Positions 1 to 11,789 of a stretch of DNA of 64,000 bases are shown here, in pieces (within the stretch, counting starts at the first letter, position 1; every line of letters begins with the position of its first letter). The notes below the pieces were generated by a model. That model had not been told where the DNA came from. It worked only from the letters and a program-made list of their open reading frames with translations, and did not search any database. The translations under genes and the position numbers were made by a program. This DNA comes from Cryptomeria japonica (taxonomy: Eukaryota > Streptophyta > Pinopsida > Cupressales > Cupressaceae): assembly GCF_030272615.1 (NCBI RefSeq), contig NC_081405.1:308860014-308924013 (forward strand), given 5' to 3'.

Positions 1-2779
1 ACTCCCAAAAAATCATTGTAAAAATTAGATTGGCCCCTACAAAGATAGAGTGAAGCTTGAAGGGTGAAATAAGAGTAATAAAGTTTAGATCACTTTCATA
101 AAAAACACAACTATAAAAAGATCCATCTATAGTGATCCAAGATGCACATGAGAGAGTAAAATCCACCTTTACAGGAAACTCGTGGGAAAAAATAAGAAAG
201 AGGCCAAAAAGGACACTTTCACTATTATGCAATAAAAATGAGGTCCTAACAAAGAAATCAAATAAAAGTGTCATTATCCCTAGAAGAGTCCCTACCAAGA
301 TAGAGACACACTGTAAGGGGTAAATAAAAAGGGATGACATAGAGAAGCGAAGAAATGGCTCCTAATCACAAGAACCCATAGCTCACATGAGCACTAAAAA
401 AAGAGTCATATATTTGGGTCACTAAAGCCAAGAGATCTATACATACAATAGAAAAGGAACAAGGAACAATACCAATAGGAACTTTCACAACCATGAAGCA
501 ACACATTCAAGGATAAAAAAGCATAGATAACTCTAAGATATAGCCTAAAAAATTAGTTTCATATTATTAAATAGCCATGTGACATTCTCGAACCTAAACT
601 AAGGAACCATCTGCTCTAAATAAGTAACAACAAACATTACTCTAGGCAATTAAAATAGTAGAGGAGAGGAAGAGAGAAACCTCCATACCAACAAAGGAAA
701 ACGCTACAATAGAAGTCTTTCCTCCAAGAAATAATCGACCTAGGAAGAGATTGCTAAAGGATACCAAAGAAATGGGACAACAAAAGGCATATTTAAGAGA
801 AGTCACCAAAAGGAGACCAACACCAAGTGAGACAAGTAGGAAATATAATTGAGTTGACAAAAAGCCCCATAAGGGCAAAGGAAAAGTAGAGCACACTAAA
901 GAATCAATGGAGGAAGAAAAAAGGATAGAACCACAAAAGAAATCACCATTAAGGAAACCTCCATAGGGCCCTCACTGTTCTTGGAATCCTCCTCACAACC
1001 ATCACCTTCATATGCCTCTCAATCTTAGTCATCATTAGGGTTTTAGCTATAATTATATATTATATTTTGTATTTATAAAAAATAATCATTTAACCAATAC
1101 TATGATTTATTATTCTTCATATTTGATGGCATGAGTGTAATATCAAAGTTGATAGTGTGAAAATATTCTTGTGTACTCTAAACTTTGTAATTGTTTCTTT
1201 CATAGTATACAAGACCACAAGTACATGACTACATAATGAAGGGACCATGGTAGATATGTGATATACTATAGTAAGGAGTTATATTTGATAGATTTGGGAT
1301 TACAAACATTGTACGGAGATTGTATAGGACTAACCTAGGATGTGTAAGCATCATAGAGAAATGGGTGAGGATGTAGTAGTATCAACACTTTCTTTACCCC
1401 TGTAATTACATCATTACACCATTCTACTATGATCAAGTGACATGACAAGCTGGAAAAATATAGCAAGATCCACATCCAATACAAAATTGCATGCGATCAA
1501 CTTGTAGAGTAGTGAGACCACATTGGATAAATCCTTTAGTGATCTATTAGGTAAGGAGTGAGATATATGTGTAGTAGCTAATCAGGATGATGTAGGTGTA
1601 TGCCAAGGATACACTAGATGGAGGAGGACTACTCATCCTACCACCATGTTTCCCATACATCATCCAAATATAGGCCATAGTCTCATCAAATAAATAACTT
1701 AGAGAAGAGATATGGGGGGTATGAAGATAGAGACATGGAGGATAAGAAGGATGAAGATCTAAGTAGAGATCAATATTAGTCAATCATAGAGGATAGAAGG
1801 AAAATGGTTGAGGAGATAGGAGAGAGGAGAGAAGAATAGTAATGCACTACTAGAGAGACCGACTTCGTAAGCATGTGTATCATGGTCATCAACCTATTCA
1901 ATGGAAACACCAAATAATTGTGATTATAAAAAGACTTATGCATTTATTTAGATTATTATATTATTTCCTTTAATTTGTACGTATATTGTGAGATAGTTGG
2001 TTCTATACTTTTTTTATTCTTGGAGTTAGCTCACAACTATGACACAATATGTTGGGTTGCATCTTAGCTAAACATGTCCTTTCCATAGACACCAAAGAAC
2101 TAGCATAGAACATCTATAGGCCTCAACATAGTGTTAGATGACATGAGCACATCTTGACGTTTGTGGCATGGATGAGAAAAAAAAATCATAATCCCTTCCC
2201 ATTTAAAAACATATTTATTTAATATATTAATATTAAAATATAAAAATATTTATTAGATGAAAATATTATAAAAATTTAAAATAATTAATCACCAAATATT
2301 AAAAGAATTATATAATTGAATATGAGACTGATTATCAATTGAAATGATTAGAATTAAAAAATAAGTTATTAAATAAAATAATATATCTAATCAATATCTT
2401 CATGATTGTTAGAAGATTTGCAACTTATGAGAAGCCCTCAGTAATTCTTGGTTGGTCACTTGTGTGAATGGCCAACCTTGTTGCTGAAGGACGAGGAGTG
2501 AATAAGAGGCTTTATTCGCCTTGTTTTATGGGGAAAAAATTACCAAGAGATGTTCAGTGTGAATCAAAGGTAGAGACGAGAGGAGAGATGAAGACCTTTA
2601 TGCAACCCTAGCAGAGAAGGTGTCTGTGCTAGAAGGAGCGAAGTTTTCGATAAAGGAATTGCAGACATATGATGGAATGAGTAGAGATGGAGGAGGTTAG
2701 GTTCCCTTTGCATACTAACTTATTATATTTCCTAATTCACAAATGGTTGTGTTTTTTTAGAAGAGAAAAATAGACTTAG
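1..2779. other. No gene recognised; A/T-rich flank
   Basis: Short open frames occur on both strands but none shows a known domain. The first kilobase is A- and purine-rich on the + strand. Two similar stretches, near 36-75 and 290-330, share the core CCTAC(A/C)AAGATAGAG and may be a diverged internal repeat. About 2190-2400 is extremely A/T-rich. I see no LTR ends, tRNA or domain-bearing frame. Confidence 0.6.
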
Positions 2780-3792
2780 GGATTCAACCATTTTTCTTTC
2801 TGCCTTCGATTTGAGCAAGTTGCCCTCTAGGAGTAATCTGAACACTTGGTTGCATAGTATATGGGAAAAAAACTTGGGTTTTCCTTTTCCTTCTGTAGGA
2901 TAATACAAAAAGGTCTTTTCTTGATTTTATTCAATAACCCTAATAGCCAGAAAGAAGTTGTCAAGCGATAATATTGAACCATTGGGGTCATGTTGTTTTG
3001 GGGTTACCTCTTGGGATCCGACGATCAATGCTAATGAAATTATATCCGTCTCATGCCCTAGATAGATTACTATTAAAAATGTCCCACCTTGTGGAATTTT
3101 TTCCCTGAATTAATTGAACCTATTGGAAAAGTTTTGCACATGGATGTGAGGCTTCTTGTTGCTCTCGAGCTAGGTAAAGAGCTCCCTGATAATGTAAGCA
3201 TTGAACTTATCAATGAGTCAGTTGTCTATTGTATTAAGTATTTGGGAGGCCTTAATACATGTTTTCTTTTCCGTCAAGAGGGTCATCTCAGAAGGAATTG
3301 TCCGTTCATTAAGAAGCCTATGAAAGGTTTTGAGCCTAGAGCTAACCCTAAACCTAGGCCTGCCCAAGATTTTGTTCCCAATCCTGGTTGTGCCCCATCC
3401 TCCCCTATGTCACTGGTTCTTTTTGATCATCTTGTTCGTGCGAGCGACACTGCTCTGGCTAGCCCTATCATGAGTAAACTAGATTCCCTTTGCACTAAAA
3501 TCAAAAAAGTTAGGTGATTTTCCTCTTCTATTTTATCCCCTTTCAAACCCTCTTGTCCTTGTGGTAGCTCCATTTCTACTAGTCCTCCTTCCTCTACTCA
3601 TGTGAAACTCAATGCCCAACAGATTATTTAAGATTAATGCAAAAAGCTGAATGCCACCCGCCAGAGAGTGCAGGACATTTTGAATTCTGGTATGATGTTA
3701 ATTAATGAGAATAATAGGGTTGAAATTGTTGCTCCTCCAACTGTGAAGGCCACTCCTCATGAAAGAGGTGGTTCGCTTGTCCTCCCTATCCC
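2780..3792 (+). pseudogene. LINE ORF1-like remnant (DUF4283 plus zinc knuckle), left part
   Basis: Degraded first ORF of a plant L1-type LINE, a nucleic-acid-binding protein that packages LINE RNA. FFLILFNNPNSQKEVVKR (near 2915-2965) fits the DUF4283 core, followed in another frame by SWDPTINANEI (near 3008-3050). The clearest part is 3089-3517: IEPIGKVLHMD, ALELGKELPDNVSIE and a zinc knuckle CFLFRQEGHLRRNC, which is CX2CX4HX4C with the second Cys replaced by Phe. After a TGA at 3515 the same frame continues, with two further stops, up to the E1 LTR at 3793, so the gene is cut by that insertion. Frameshifts and stops make it non-functional. The family call rests on motif order read by eye. 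Confidence 0.65.
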
Positions 3793-4732
3793 TATTGGTA
3801 ATTGACAATCTATTAGTTGGTTTCACTATGCTATGTCATTGATGGCAACATGATTTTGTGTTCTGGCTTCATGTTTTGATTCTATGGTATACCAGTAGAC
3901 ACTTCACAGATTCTACACTGGCACCGACACCGACAGGACAAAAATATTTCTTTGGTCACCAACAATGTAGGCCGACATGGTTTAGTAAAGGTTATCGGTA
4001 TTGGAAGCTGACATATCTTGGATCCAACATCGACAATTAATTTTAATGTTTATGCATTTATGTTATCTCACCGATATATAATTTGATATTGTATATATCT
4101 TTGTAAGATAACATAAGGTATGAAAATTTGTATAGGGTATATAGGATAGTTTGATAGATCATTTTGAAGGAGATAAATAATAGACACGGTGATGGATATG
4201 TGAATGTAATATGATGCAAAATGATTTAGACAGATCATGTATGTGAAGAAATTATTGTAAGGGTTATTTCAGTAAGGGGTTTAGGGCTTCAGACCGGAAT
4301 AGATAGAGGTTAAACCAAAACTATATTCTGGCATAGAAGATGTTATCTTAGGATTTCACACTTTTGTGGATTGTAGTCTAGAATTTTATGTAGTCAGTGA
4401 GACTCCTATTCTGATTGACCTGTGTGCTCTAGGATATAAGCCTTCCTACAAGTGAAGGCCCTTCATATTTTGTAATATCTCTTCATATGGCCAGTGGATT
4501 GATATTGTGGGTCACAAATCCCACTGTGTCTTTTCCTCTTTGAGGTTTTCCATGTATAAATCTATGTATTATGATTCTCATTTATGTGATTGGCTTATTA
4601 GTTGCCTTACTTCCTTCAATTCTGTTTATACTGGTTTACCAATTGGTTTATGCATGTTTTAATAAGGCTAAAATTTAGTATTCTATTATAACACTGTTTC
4701 ACCCCCCCTCTCAGTGTTATTGGTTTCCAACA
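3793..4732 (+). repeat. E1 5' LTR
   Basis: 940 bp, paired with the 942-bp copy at 9729-10670. The copies align along their length with scattered differences (roughly 8% by eye near the start), mostly transitions. Near 4522-4560 it carries the form TTTTCC...GAGGTTTTCCATG of a motif shared with the other SIRE-like LTRs here. It ends in a pyrimidine-rich stretch (CACCCCCCCTCTCAGTG) just before CCAACA. Short open frames inside it are not genes. Confidence 0.85.
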
Positions 4733-4734
4733 AC

Positions 4735-4747
4735 TAGTATTAGAGCC
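4735..4747 (+). other. E1 primer-binding site (initiator tRNA-Met type)
   Basis: TAGTATTAGAGCC lies 2 nt after the LTR end and matches the canonical TGGTATCAGAGCC at 11 of 13 positions. Both differences are transitions. The exact form is present in E2, which supports the reading. Confidence 0.75.
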
Positions 4748-4773
4748 TTGTACCTCGAAGGAAGTTTAACAAC

Positions 4774-5922
4774 TTGAGGAAGATCCTGAAATCGGAATCA
4801 ATGAATATGGCTTTGGAGAAGAACCTTGAGATGGCACTTGAAGATTATGATACTGAAAGGTTGAAGAACTTAAAGCTACAAGATGAATTAAATTTTGCTA
4901 AGGAATTCATTCTTGTCCTACAAGAGAGGCTATCATCTGTTCAAGCTAGGAGGAAGGAACTTTTGTAAAATCAGGATGATGAAGAGAAAAGTGCACTTAA
5001 GGAACAATGTCAGAAATTGAGTTAGGAGAACATGGTTATGAAAAATGAAATGCAAGTTATAACTATGAGGATGTCTAAAGAGATTGAGGACAGAAAGAAA
5101 AAGGAAGAAAATCTTGTTGTATCCCTGAAGAACAAATTTGAAGAATGTGGTAGGTCAGTTCATGAAAATGATATGTTGAGAACTGATTTAGTATAATCCT
5201 AGAGTAATAAGAAAGAGCTTGAAAGACAAATGATAATATGAAGAAAAGATTTAACTACTACAAATGAGTACAAAGAAAAATTCAAGATCAGCTCAACACA
5301 ACTTGATGAGTTATTCAAGAGACAGAGGGAGATTGGAGATTCCACTGGACTTGGATTTGCGTAAGGACAAAGTTTTGGTACTGCTAATGAAGATGAAAAG
5401 AATAAGGCACCGGTAAAACAATTTAATGCTTATAAATTCAATGGTAGATGTTTTGTTTGTAATAGATTTGGTCACATGGCTAGGCAATGTATAAATAGAG
5501 CAAATCAAAACCTTGATTCTTCTCTCGGTAAATGTTCTAAATGCATTAAGTTTGGTCATAAGACAAAAGATTTCAGAATGAATGTAAAATTCTATGCATG
5601 TGGAAAATTTGGACATATGGCTAATCAGTGCAGGTCAAGCAATTTCATCAGTTTTAGCAAAGCAATTCAAAAGAACAATGTTACAGGTTATGCATATAAC
5701 AAGGTTGGACATATTGCTAAGTTCTGTAGAAGCAAAAGTCCACCGGTTAGTAATGGAGGATCAAATGATAAAGAAAAAGAGAAGGTTAGTGAAATCCGAC
5801 AAGATCATCATCAGAGATGGGTTAGGAAGACTGAAGAACAATCATCAGATGGGAATGTCCTGGTTACTTATCTGATAGAAGAGGTTGCTCTTGCACCGAT
5901 AGGGAGCTCATCTGACAACTAA
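4774..5922 (+). pseudogene. E1 gag-like protein: coiled coil plus zinc knuckles
   Basis: One frame of 383 codons, with no frameshift seen, interrupted by six stops (TAA 4966, TAG 5023, TAA 5194, TAG 5200, TGA 5239, TAA 5362), each one C-to-T step from a Gln or Arg codon. Residues 1 to about 190 are heptad-rich (MALEKNLEMALEDYDTERL and onward), a likely coiled coil. Then comes STGLGFA, matching the (K)TGLGY-type motif before the zinc finger in SIRE-like copia gag proteins. A basic CCHC region follows: CFVCNRFGHMARQC is intact, CSKCIKFGHKTKDF has lost its last Cys, and CGKFGHMANQC and YNKVGHIAKFC are partial. Expected role: RNA binding and particle assembly in the cytoplasm. The N-terminal gag half typical of copia is not seen. 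Confidence 0.7.
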
Positions 5923-6246
5923 GGAAGATGCCTTAGGGGTAGGAAAAGTTCATGAAGATGCTGCATATACCCTAGGAAGAGGTTTTGGAAAATTTTCTAG
6001 ATATTGGAGAGGATTATCCAGCATGGATATGTTTTGAGCAAGATCCAATATCTCTCACCGATAGTCATTTATGTCAATGGAAGAGTAGGTTTTTTCTCGA
6101 AGGTTAAAAGGTCAATTTAACTTCATTGTTAATCACCTTGCACTCAGAGCAATTTGAGAGCGATTTAGAGCAACTAAGTGCGATCAAAGGCTATTAAGAG
6201 GAAATCAGATTTTTTCTTGAGGGATTCCACTGACATCTAGAAGAGT

Positions 6247-7424
6247 TTGTTGAAGGTTTTCACCGAGAGGATCAAAAGGAATTTATCTTTAAACATGGAA
6301 GCGAGATCATCTTCTATTCATGTTTTCATTGTAAACCCAACTGTCGTAGAGGTCAAGGATCACCCCAGGCCAAATTTCAAGCAGTATCCACATGTGGCTA
6401 CGCTGGAAGATTCGGTTGGAGAGTTTTCTCACATTCCAGAGGGAGCTGTATAAGTAGAGGATGTTAGGGCATATATTCACTATCATATCGAGGACTTGTG
6501 AACTTTAGAAATTAAGGGTATGTATATGAGTGAGCTAATGGGAGAATCTGGAAAGATCAAACCAACATATAAACATGTTGAAGAAATAGGGTTTACAGAC
6601 ATTCTGGATATTCCAGAGTTCAAGGATAAGATAATCAAATATGTACTAAGCAGAGTACATGGGGAGTTTATATATCTAAACAAACCTTACAAAATCACCA
6701 AGGAAGCCATCTGGGCAATCACTAGTTTGCCATCGGCAGGAGAACATCCAAACAAGAAAGTTTCAAATGATTTTGTGAGGAAGATCACAAACCCTACATC
6801 TGACAAAAGATCCATGAAAATGAGCACTATCACTGACACAAACATCAAATTTGGTAGCATGATCATTGGGTATAAGGTAACTCAGTCAAACCAATTGAAT
6901 TTTGTTTCCAGTTCATGCATTTTGGCTGGATACAAAATGATGAGAGAGAATTTAAAATTGCATCTATGCGGTTGATAAATATAGGAAAGATCAAGGGTGA
7001 GAAGAAGGGTACATTCTGGTATGGGAACTTGTTAGTTTTCCTAATGTTATATTTTCTAAATGATACACCTAGTTTTGGTAAGAGGCAATGGGATTTTGAC
7101 ATCCCAGTAGGAAGACAATTGAAACAGTCAATTGTTGCATTAGGAAGCCAGAGAGATCATAATGCATGGGGGTATTTTAAGGCATTTCAAAAATTTATGA
7201 GGTCTAGGGTAAGGGTACCTGAGCATATTATAGAAAAATATTCTACCAACATATGCTTCAGGGTAAAGAAGGATGAGATACTCATGGAAGAAGTTAAGCC
7301 CCGAAGGGTTTGGATTGAAGAAATGGGCTATGAGGTGGATGCACAAATTCTTGATGCCTATGCAAAAATGCTAATTGATGCACCAATTGATGAGGCAGAT
7401 AAGCCATGTGGTACTACACAATAG
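6247..7424 (+). pseudogene. E1 ORF-X, N-terminal globular region (unknown function)
   Basis: Not a polymerase, and I cannot assign a function. Two overlapping frames join: 6247-6975 (frame 1, stop at 6451) and 6915-7424 (frame 3), so there is a frameshift near 6905-6915. Readable blocks are SRVHGEFIYLNKPYKITKEA, IWAITSLPSAGEHPN, FWYGNLLVFLMLYFL, QWDFDIPVGRQL and EEMGYEV. The same blocks occur in order in E2 (40350-41236, minus strand): RRVHGEKMYLEW, ITSEAIYVVTSF, QWSADQPVSKQIRESL, EPMGYEV. The layout HG-x3-I...(T/S)-x2-AI-x2-hh-x-LP resembles the domain annotated as putative plant transposon protein / plant mobile domain-like; that is inference. It sits where pol would be expected. Confidence 0.55.
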
Positions 7425-7486
7425 AAAACTTAAGAGGTTGAAATAGAGTTCAGCTGGAAGAAAAGAGAGAAACAAGAAGGAAAAGC

Positions 7487-8431
7487 ATGCAAGTTTGTGT
7501 AGAAGGTCTCAAAGGACATCAAGCACTAATTGATGTTGTCCCAGAGAAAGGCAGAAAGAGGAAGGATCCGAAAGCTCATATTGAACCTATTACTGCAGAA
7601 TCAAAATTAGAGCATAACACACCGTTAGCATTTAATAGGGATTTTAGGAAGGAACCAGAGGAACCAAAGGCAGAAGCAAAGAAGCAACCGGTTAGGAAGG
7701 TCACAATCAAGTTACCGACACAAAAGAAAGCACCTAAAGCTACACTTCTAGCTGCATCTTGTACTACCAAGAGGAAGAAGAAGAGTGACATTGACTTAGC
7801 AATTGAAACTAGTAATGTAACTGTCATACCACCCAAAACTTGTGAAGAAATAGTAGATGAAATCACTAAAGATGGCATGTTGAAGAATGTTCAATTTGAT
7901 TATGAAAACTTAGAGGGTGATGAACAAAGAGAGGTAGAGGAAGAAGTCCTATTATACTTGGACATTTATAAGAAATCCTTAATAGAGATAGAAAATCAAA
8001 TACCGGCTGAGTTATATAACATGTTATATGCTAGAAGATTATTGGCTAGGCAAGAGGATAAACACATTAAAATTCAAGAACTATTATCTATTTGTGTTAC
8101 TATAGCTCCAGATGAAATGGAAAAGACACTTGAGGTGGCAGACATAAAAATTTTCAATAGCAAACATAGGATAACTAGTCTGATGTTAGGAAGAGTAAAT
8201 GAAATAATAAAGGAGACTCAGATATCACAGGTTACATTTTTGGGAGAAAATAGAGGATTCTTTACTTCACCGGAAACCAAGATAGACACTGTAGATGCCT
8301 CGACTGAAGGAAAAGGAAAGGGGATTATGAGTACTTCACCCTCAGTTTTGAAAAATATTAAGATAGTGGAAATTGAGCCCCTGGTAAATACAGATGTACA
8401 GAAAAATACTGAGTTACCGACAAATACATAG
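7487..8431 (+). pseudogene. E1 ORF-X, charged linker and helical region
   Basis: An open stretch of 314 codons, frame-shifted relative to the segment before it. Residues about 20-120 are rich in Lys, Glu and Pro (EPEEPKAEAKKQPVRKVTIK), with basic clusters such as TKRKKKS that could act as nuclear-localisation signals (inference). Residues about 120-210 look helical: DEITKDGMLKNVQFDYENL, EGDEQREVEEEVLLYLDIYK, ELYNMLYARRLLARQEDK. This block has a counterpart in E2 (minus strand, near 39800-40098) that includes DYFDDFNDNEKEEVE and SLYNSLDNK. The frame runs on past 8431 through several stops. No known enzyme motif is visible. Confidence 0.5.
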
Positions 8432-8689
8432 AATGAACAAGCTAACATTGTGTAGGATACTAATATTGAGGACAATTGCCCTCTAGATACAAATTTATAG
8501 GTTGAGGTTGTTGTTCCTATAGAGGAACTGATAGTTACATAGACTGCACCAAGTGGCGAAGCCACCGGTGCAAGTGAGAAGGGTATAAAGGGTAAATCTT
8601 CAGAGGAAAAGATAGGGGAATTCGACAGGGAATCGGTTGTTGGTCCATCATTATTGTCAATTGACACTTCTAAGGTAGAATAAAAAAAC

Positions 8690-9328
8690 ATCACAGAGAT
8701 GAGTCCCATTGAACTAATGATGATGGTTTCTCAAAAATTGATGGAGGGATCCACAGATAAAGGGATTATAGATAAATCAATTATTGTTCTATACAGATTG
8801 GTCCTAGAGTGTAAGATTGAAAATTAAGCGAGCCCATCTAGCAAGCTTAAGGCAATCACTGAGCATAACTCAAAGGACTTTCAATCCTTACAAAAAATAT
8901 GAAACTGACAAGCACTAGAAATATTTACTTAGGCTAAGAGAGTTGCTTTTGATCAAGTAATTAAAATAGAGAAGAAAAAGATTGAGGAAAAGTTGATCCT
9001 AATAGAAAATTCCTTGAAACAATGTAGAAATATATATAGGGTATGTTGTAATATTGAAATACTTACAACTAATGTAGTTAGAAATATTAAGGACATTCAA
9101 GAGAAAATTGCAAGTATAGCTAACTCTTTTGATGGATTGATTTCATTGACTACATCAATTGATGGTCAAATTTTGATTTTGGAGAGCCAAATTTCTTCTC
9201 TTGAGAAGGAAAGACACAAAATAATTAGAAGAGCTAGAAGTCTGAGAGGCTTGGTGAGTCCACGATTGGATTCACTCTGTGTACACAAGAAACAATGCAT
9301 GGATATGGTGGGAATCCCACACTGGTAG
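8690..9328 (+). pseudogene. E1 ORF-X, C-terminal coiled-coil remnant
   Basis: From about 8690 a broken frame reads MSPIELMMMVSQKLMEGS, and 8993-9328 gives 111 open codons rich in Ile, Leu, Glu and Lys with heptad spacing (VVRNIKDIQEKIASIANSF, GQILILESQISSLEKERHK). A long coiled coil sits at the same relative position, just before the PPT, in E2 (38415-38960, minus strand). The two are alike in position and composition, and I see little direct identity. Likely an oligomerisation segment of ORF-X. From 9329 to the PPT I see only untranslated sequence, including a G-rich stretch near 9594. Confidence 0.4.
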
Positions 9329-9714
9329 AGGTAAATGAGAAAAAATATTTTGCACATTTATTGAGTGGACTTGTATCTATTTCTGGCACATTCAAAACTA
9401 GCTAGGATACTTATGTGGAGTTATTGGAGAAGGCTTATCCATAAATTTGAAGTTGGTCAAGCTCCGGTAAGACTTTTTGGGGGATATTCATTGTACAGTT
9501 CTTATTCTTTGACATTATTTTTAGATGGCATTGATGTCAAACAGGGAGTAGTATAGATGTGAAAAAAGAATAAAAAGAGTTGTATACATTAGGGGGTGTT
9601 TTTCGAGTTTTGGAGATATGGAGTATTTTTCATATTTATCTTAGGGGGAGTAGGGTTGGATGAAACCGACAGATAAAACCTTGACCATTTTTCACATGAT
9701 TGTTGCCATCAATT

Positions 9715-9728
9715 CCAAAGGGGGAGAT
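9715..9728 (+). other. E1 polypurine tract
   Basis: CCAAAGGGGGAGAT lies immediately before the TG that opens the 3' LTR. The reverse complement of the same string occupies the equivalent place in E2 (37897-37910). It is the usual primer site for plus-strand DNA synthesis. Confidence 0.85.
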
Positions 9729-10670
9729 TGTTGGCAATTGACACTCTATTTGTTGGTTTCACTATGTTGTCATTGATGGCAACATGACTTTATGTTCTGA
9801 CTTCATGTTTTGATTCTATGGTATACCAGTAGACACTTCACAGATTCTACACAGGCACCAGCACCAGCACCGACAGGACAAAAAGATTTCTTTGATCACT
9901 GACAATGCAGGTTGACATGGTTTAGTAAAGGTTATCAGTATTGGAGGTTGACATATATTGGATCCAGCATCAACAATTGATTAATATTTATGCATTTATG
10001 TAATATGGCCGACATATAATTTGATATTCTATATATATTTGTAAGCTGGCGTAAGGCATGAAAATTTGTATAGAGTATATAGGACAGTTTGATAGATCAT
10101 TTTGAAGGAGATAAATAATAGACAAGGTGATGGATATGTGAATATAATATGATGCAAAATTATTCAGAGAGATCATGTATGTGAAGAAATTATTGTAAGG
10201 GTTATTCCAATATTAGGTTTAGGGTTTCAAACCAGAACGGATAGAGCGTAAACTGGAACTGTATTCTAGTATAGAAGATGCTATCTTAGCAGTTCACACT
10301 TCTCTGAATTGTATTCTGGAATTTTATGTAGTTAGTGAGGCTCCTATTGTGATTGAGCAGTGTGCTCTAGGTTGTAAGCCTTCCTGCAAGTGCAGGCCCC
10401 TCATATTTTGTAATATTTCTTCATATGGCTAGTGGATTGATATTGTGGGTCACAAATCCCACCATGGTTTTTTCTCTTTGAGTTTTTCCATGTATAAATT
10501 TGTGTGTTATGATTCTCATTTATGTGATTGGATTATTAGTTGCATTACTTCTTTCAATTCTTTTTATATCAGTTTACCGGTTGGTGTATGCATGTTTTAA
10601 TAAGGCTAAAATTTACTATTTCAGTATAACACCGATTCACCCTCCCTTTCAATGTTATTGGTTTCCAAAA
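9729..10670 (+). repeat. E1 3' LTR
   Basis: 942 bp, opening TGTTGGCAATTGAC directly after the PPT and ending CCAAAA where the 5' copy ends CCAACA. A direct repeat of 3793-4732. Confidence 0.85.
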
Positions 10671-11250
10671 TTCCCCACCCCTAGTGGGATGTTGTCCAGA
10701 TCTGATTAGGTCTGGGGATAAATCAAAGTCTTATATCCCCCTACTAGTAGGGAAGGTGAGTTCTCCAAAAGCATGGAAATCAATCCCATTGTTGATGACA
10801 AGATGCAGAAGTTTTTTGATAGTCTATTGGTAAATTGCTTTCCTATTGGTATTTCCCCTACCCCTTCCCTTCAGATTGGACAACTGATCCAATAGTGATG
10901 GGGGTGAGATGGGCAAGTCAATCATCCCTATGGCTGGTAGAGTTCCTCTAGATAAAATGAAGGTTGAGGGTCCAAAGAGGAGTGATAAGAAGATGGATAA
11001 CAGTGTCTCTTGGGTTGTGGTATCATATGAAGGCTGATATAATGATGACCTTATAAAGAATGGTTTGAAGGAATTCGGGGAGGAGAAGGCTAAAATCAAG
11101 ATAGGTTCAAGGAAACACAAAAAAGAAAAAAATCTAGCCACCCCACCCCCTCTTGTTGTTGATCAAGAGTTTATTTTTAAAAGGAAAAGGAGTAGAACTT
11201 ATATCTTTTCAATAAACCCCAAAGGAGAAAATAAATCAAAGAAGATCAAT
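10671..11250 (+). pseudogene. LINE ORF1-like remnant, right part, beyond E1
   Basis: Probable continuation of the gene cut by E1, because it resumes at the E1 target duplication on the same strand. Readable pieces are GEMGKSIIPMAGRVPLDKMK (near 10903-10962), MDNSVSWVVVSYEG and a basic tail GLKEFGEEKAKIKIGSRKHK (11065-11124) ending in ENKSKKINI at 11253. Plant L1 ORF1 proteins often end in a Lys-rich tail after the zinc knuckle. It is broken by frameshifts, and I recognise no domain on its own. It stops where the minus-strand gypsy remnant begins. Confidence 0.4.
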
Positions 11251-11659
11251 ATTTGAAAACACCTTAGCTCATTTGATCTAATAGAAAGGATCATCTATCC
11301 TCAATAAAAGATATTGGTTTTTCACCGCCAGCTTATTCAACTATCAGTAATCAATGCACAAATGAAGGGATCCATCCTTTTTCTTCACAAAAAATAATAG
11401 GTGCTCCCCATGGGCAAACACTAGGATGAATGAACCCCTTAGCCAAAAACATGTCCAACTGCAACTCAAGCTCACTCAACTTTTGAGTGGTTATCTGACT
11501 AGGTACAAGATCAATCTGAAAATCACTATCATTCTTAGGTGGCATGCCTAAAATCTCCTTTAGAATCACATCTGCAAACTCTAAGAGAATAGGATAACTT
11601 TCAAGGGAAAAATCTTGACTTCCATTATCATCTATATCATTCACTATGTCTGCCAACAA
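11245..11659 (-). pseudogene. Gypsy reverse transcriptase, N-terminal fragment
   Basis: Read on the minus strand from 11659. It gives FADVILKEILGMPPKNDSDF, DLVPSQITTQKLSELELQL, then FIHPSVCPWGAPIIF, the entry to a Ty3/gypsy RT (family form: GFI-PS-SPWGAPV-FV-KKDG). After a frameshift near 11350 it continues LCIDY, QLNKLAVKNQYLLLRIDD and AKVFSNIDL, the first RT blocks. It stops near 11245, before the catalytic YxDD box, so the enzyme is truncated. The PR and gag remnants lie just upstream on the same strand. The SPWGAPV-type motif and the neighbouring PR suggest a chromovirus-like lineage. Confidence 0.75.
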
Positions 11660-11789
11660 TTGACATCCCTAATACAATCACCTTTTTAACTACATAGCAG
11701 AGATCATATGGAGGGAGATAGGTATTTGAATCCCTATTATCCTCAAACTCCTATCAAAATCCATCTACATACTGCATCGTCTTATGTTA

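Larger units (their letters stand above)
3793..10670 (+). mobile_element. E1: polymerase-less LTR retrotransposon, copia/SIRE-like ends
   Basis: A complete but decayed LTR element: 5' LTR 3793-4732, initiator-Met PBS 4735-4747, gag-like frame 4774-5922, ORF-X frames 6247-9328, PPT 9715-9728, 3' LTR 9729-10670. LTR ends are TGTTGG...CCAACA; the 5' copy begins TATTGG and the 3' copy ends CCAAAA. Flanking 5-mers ATCCC (3788-3792) and TTCCC (10671-10675) form an imperfect target duplication. No protease, integrase, RT or RNase H motif appears between the LTRs, so it must have relied on enzymes from another element. It lies inside a LINE ORF1 remnant. The coiled-coil/CCHC gag, the PBS and the GGGGGAGAT-type PPT point to the copia SIRE-like lineage. 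Confidence 0.85.
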
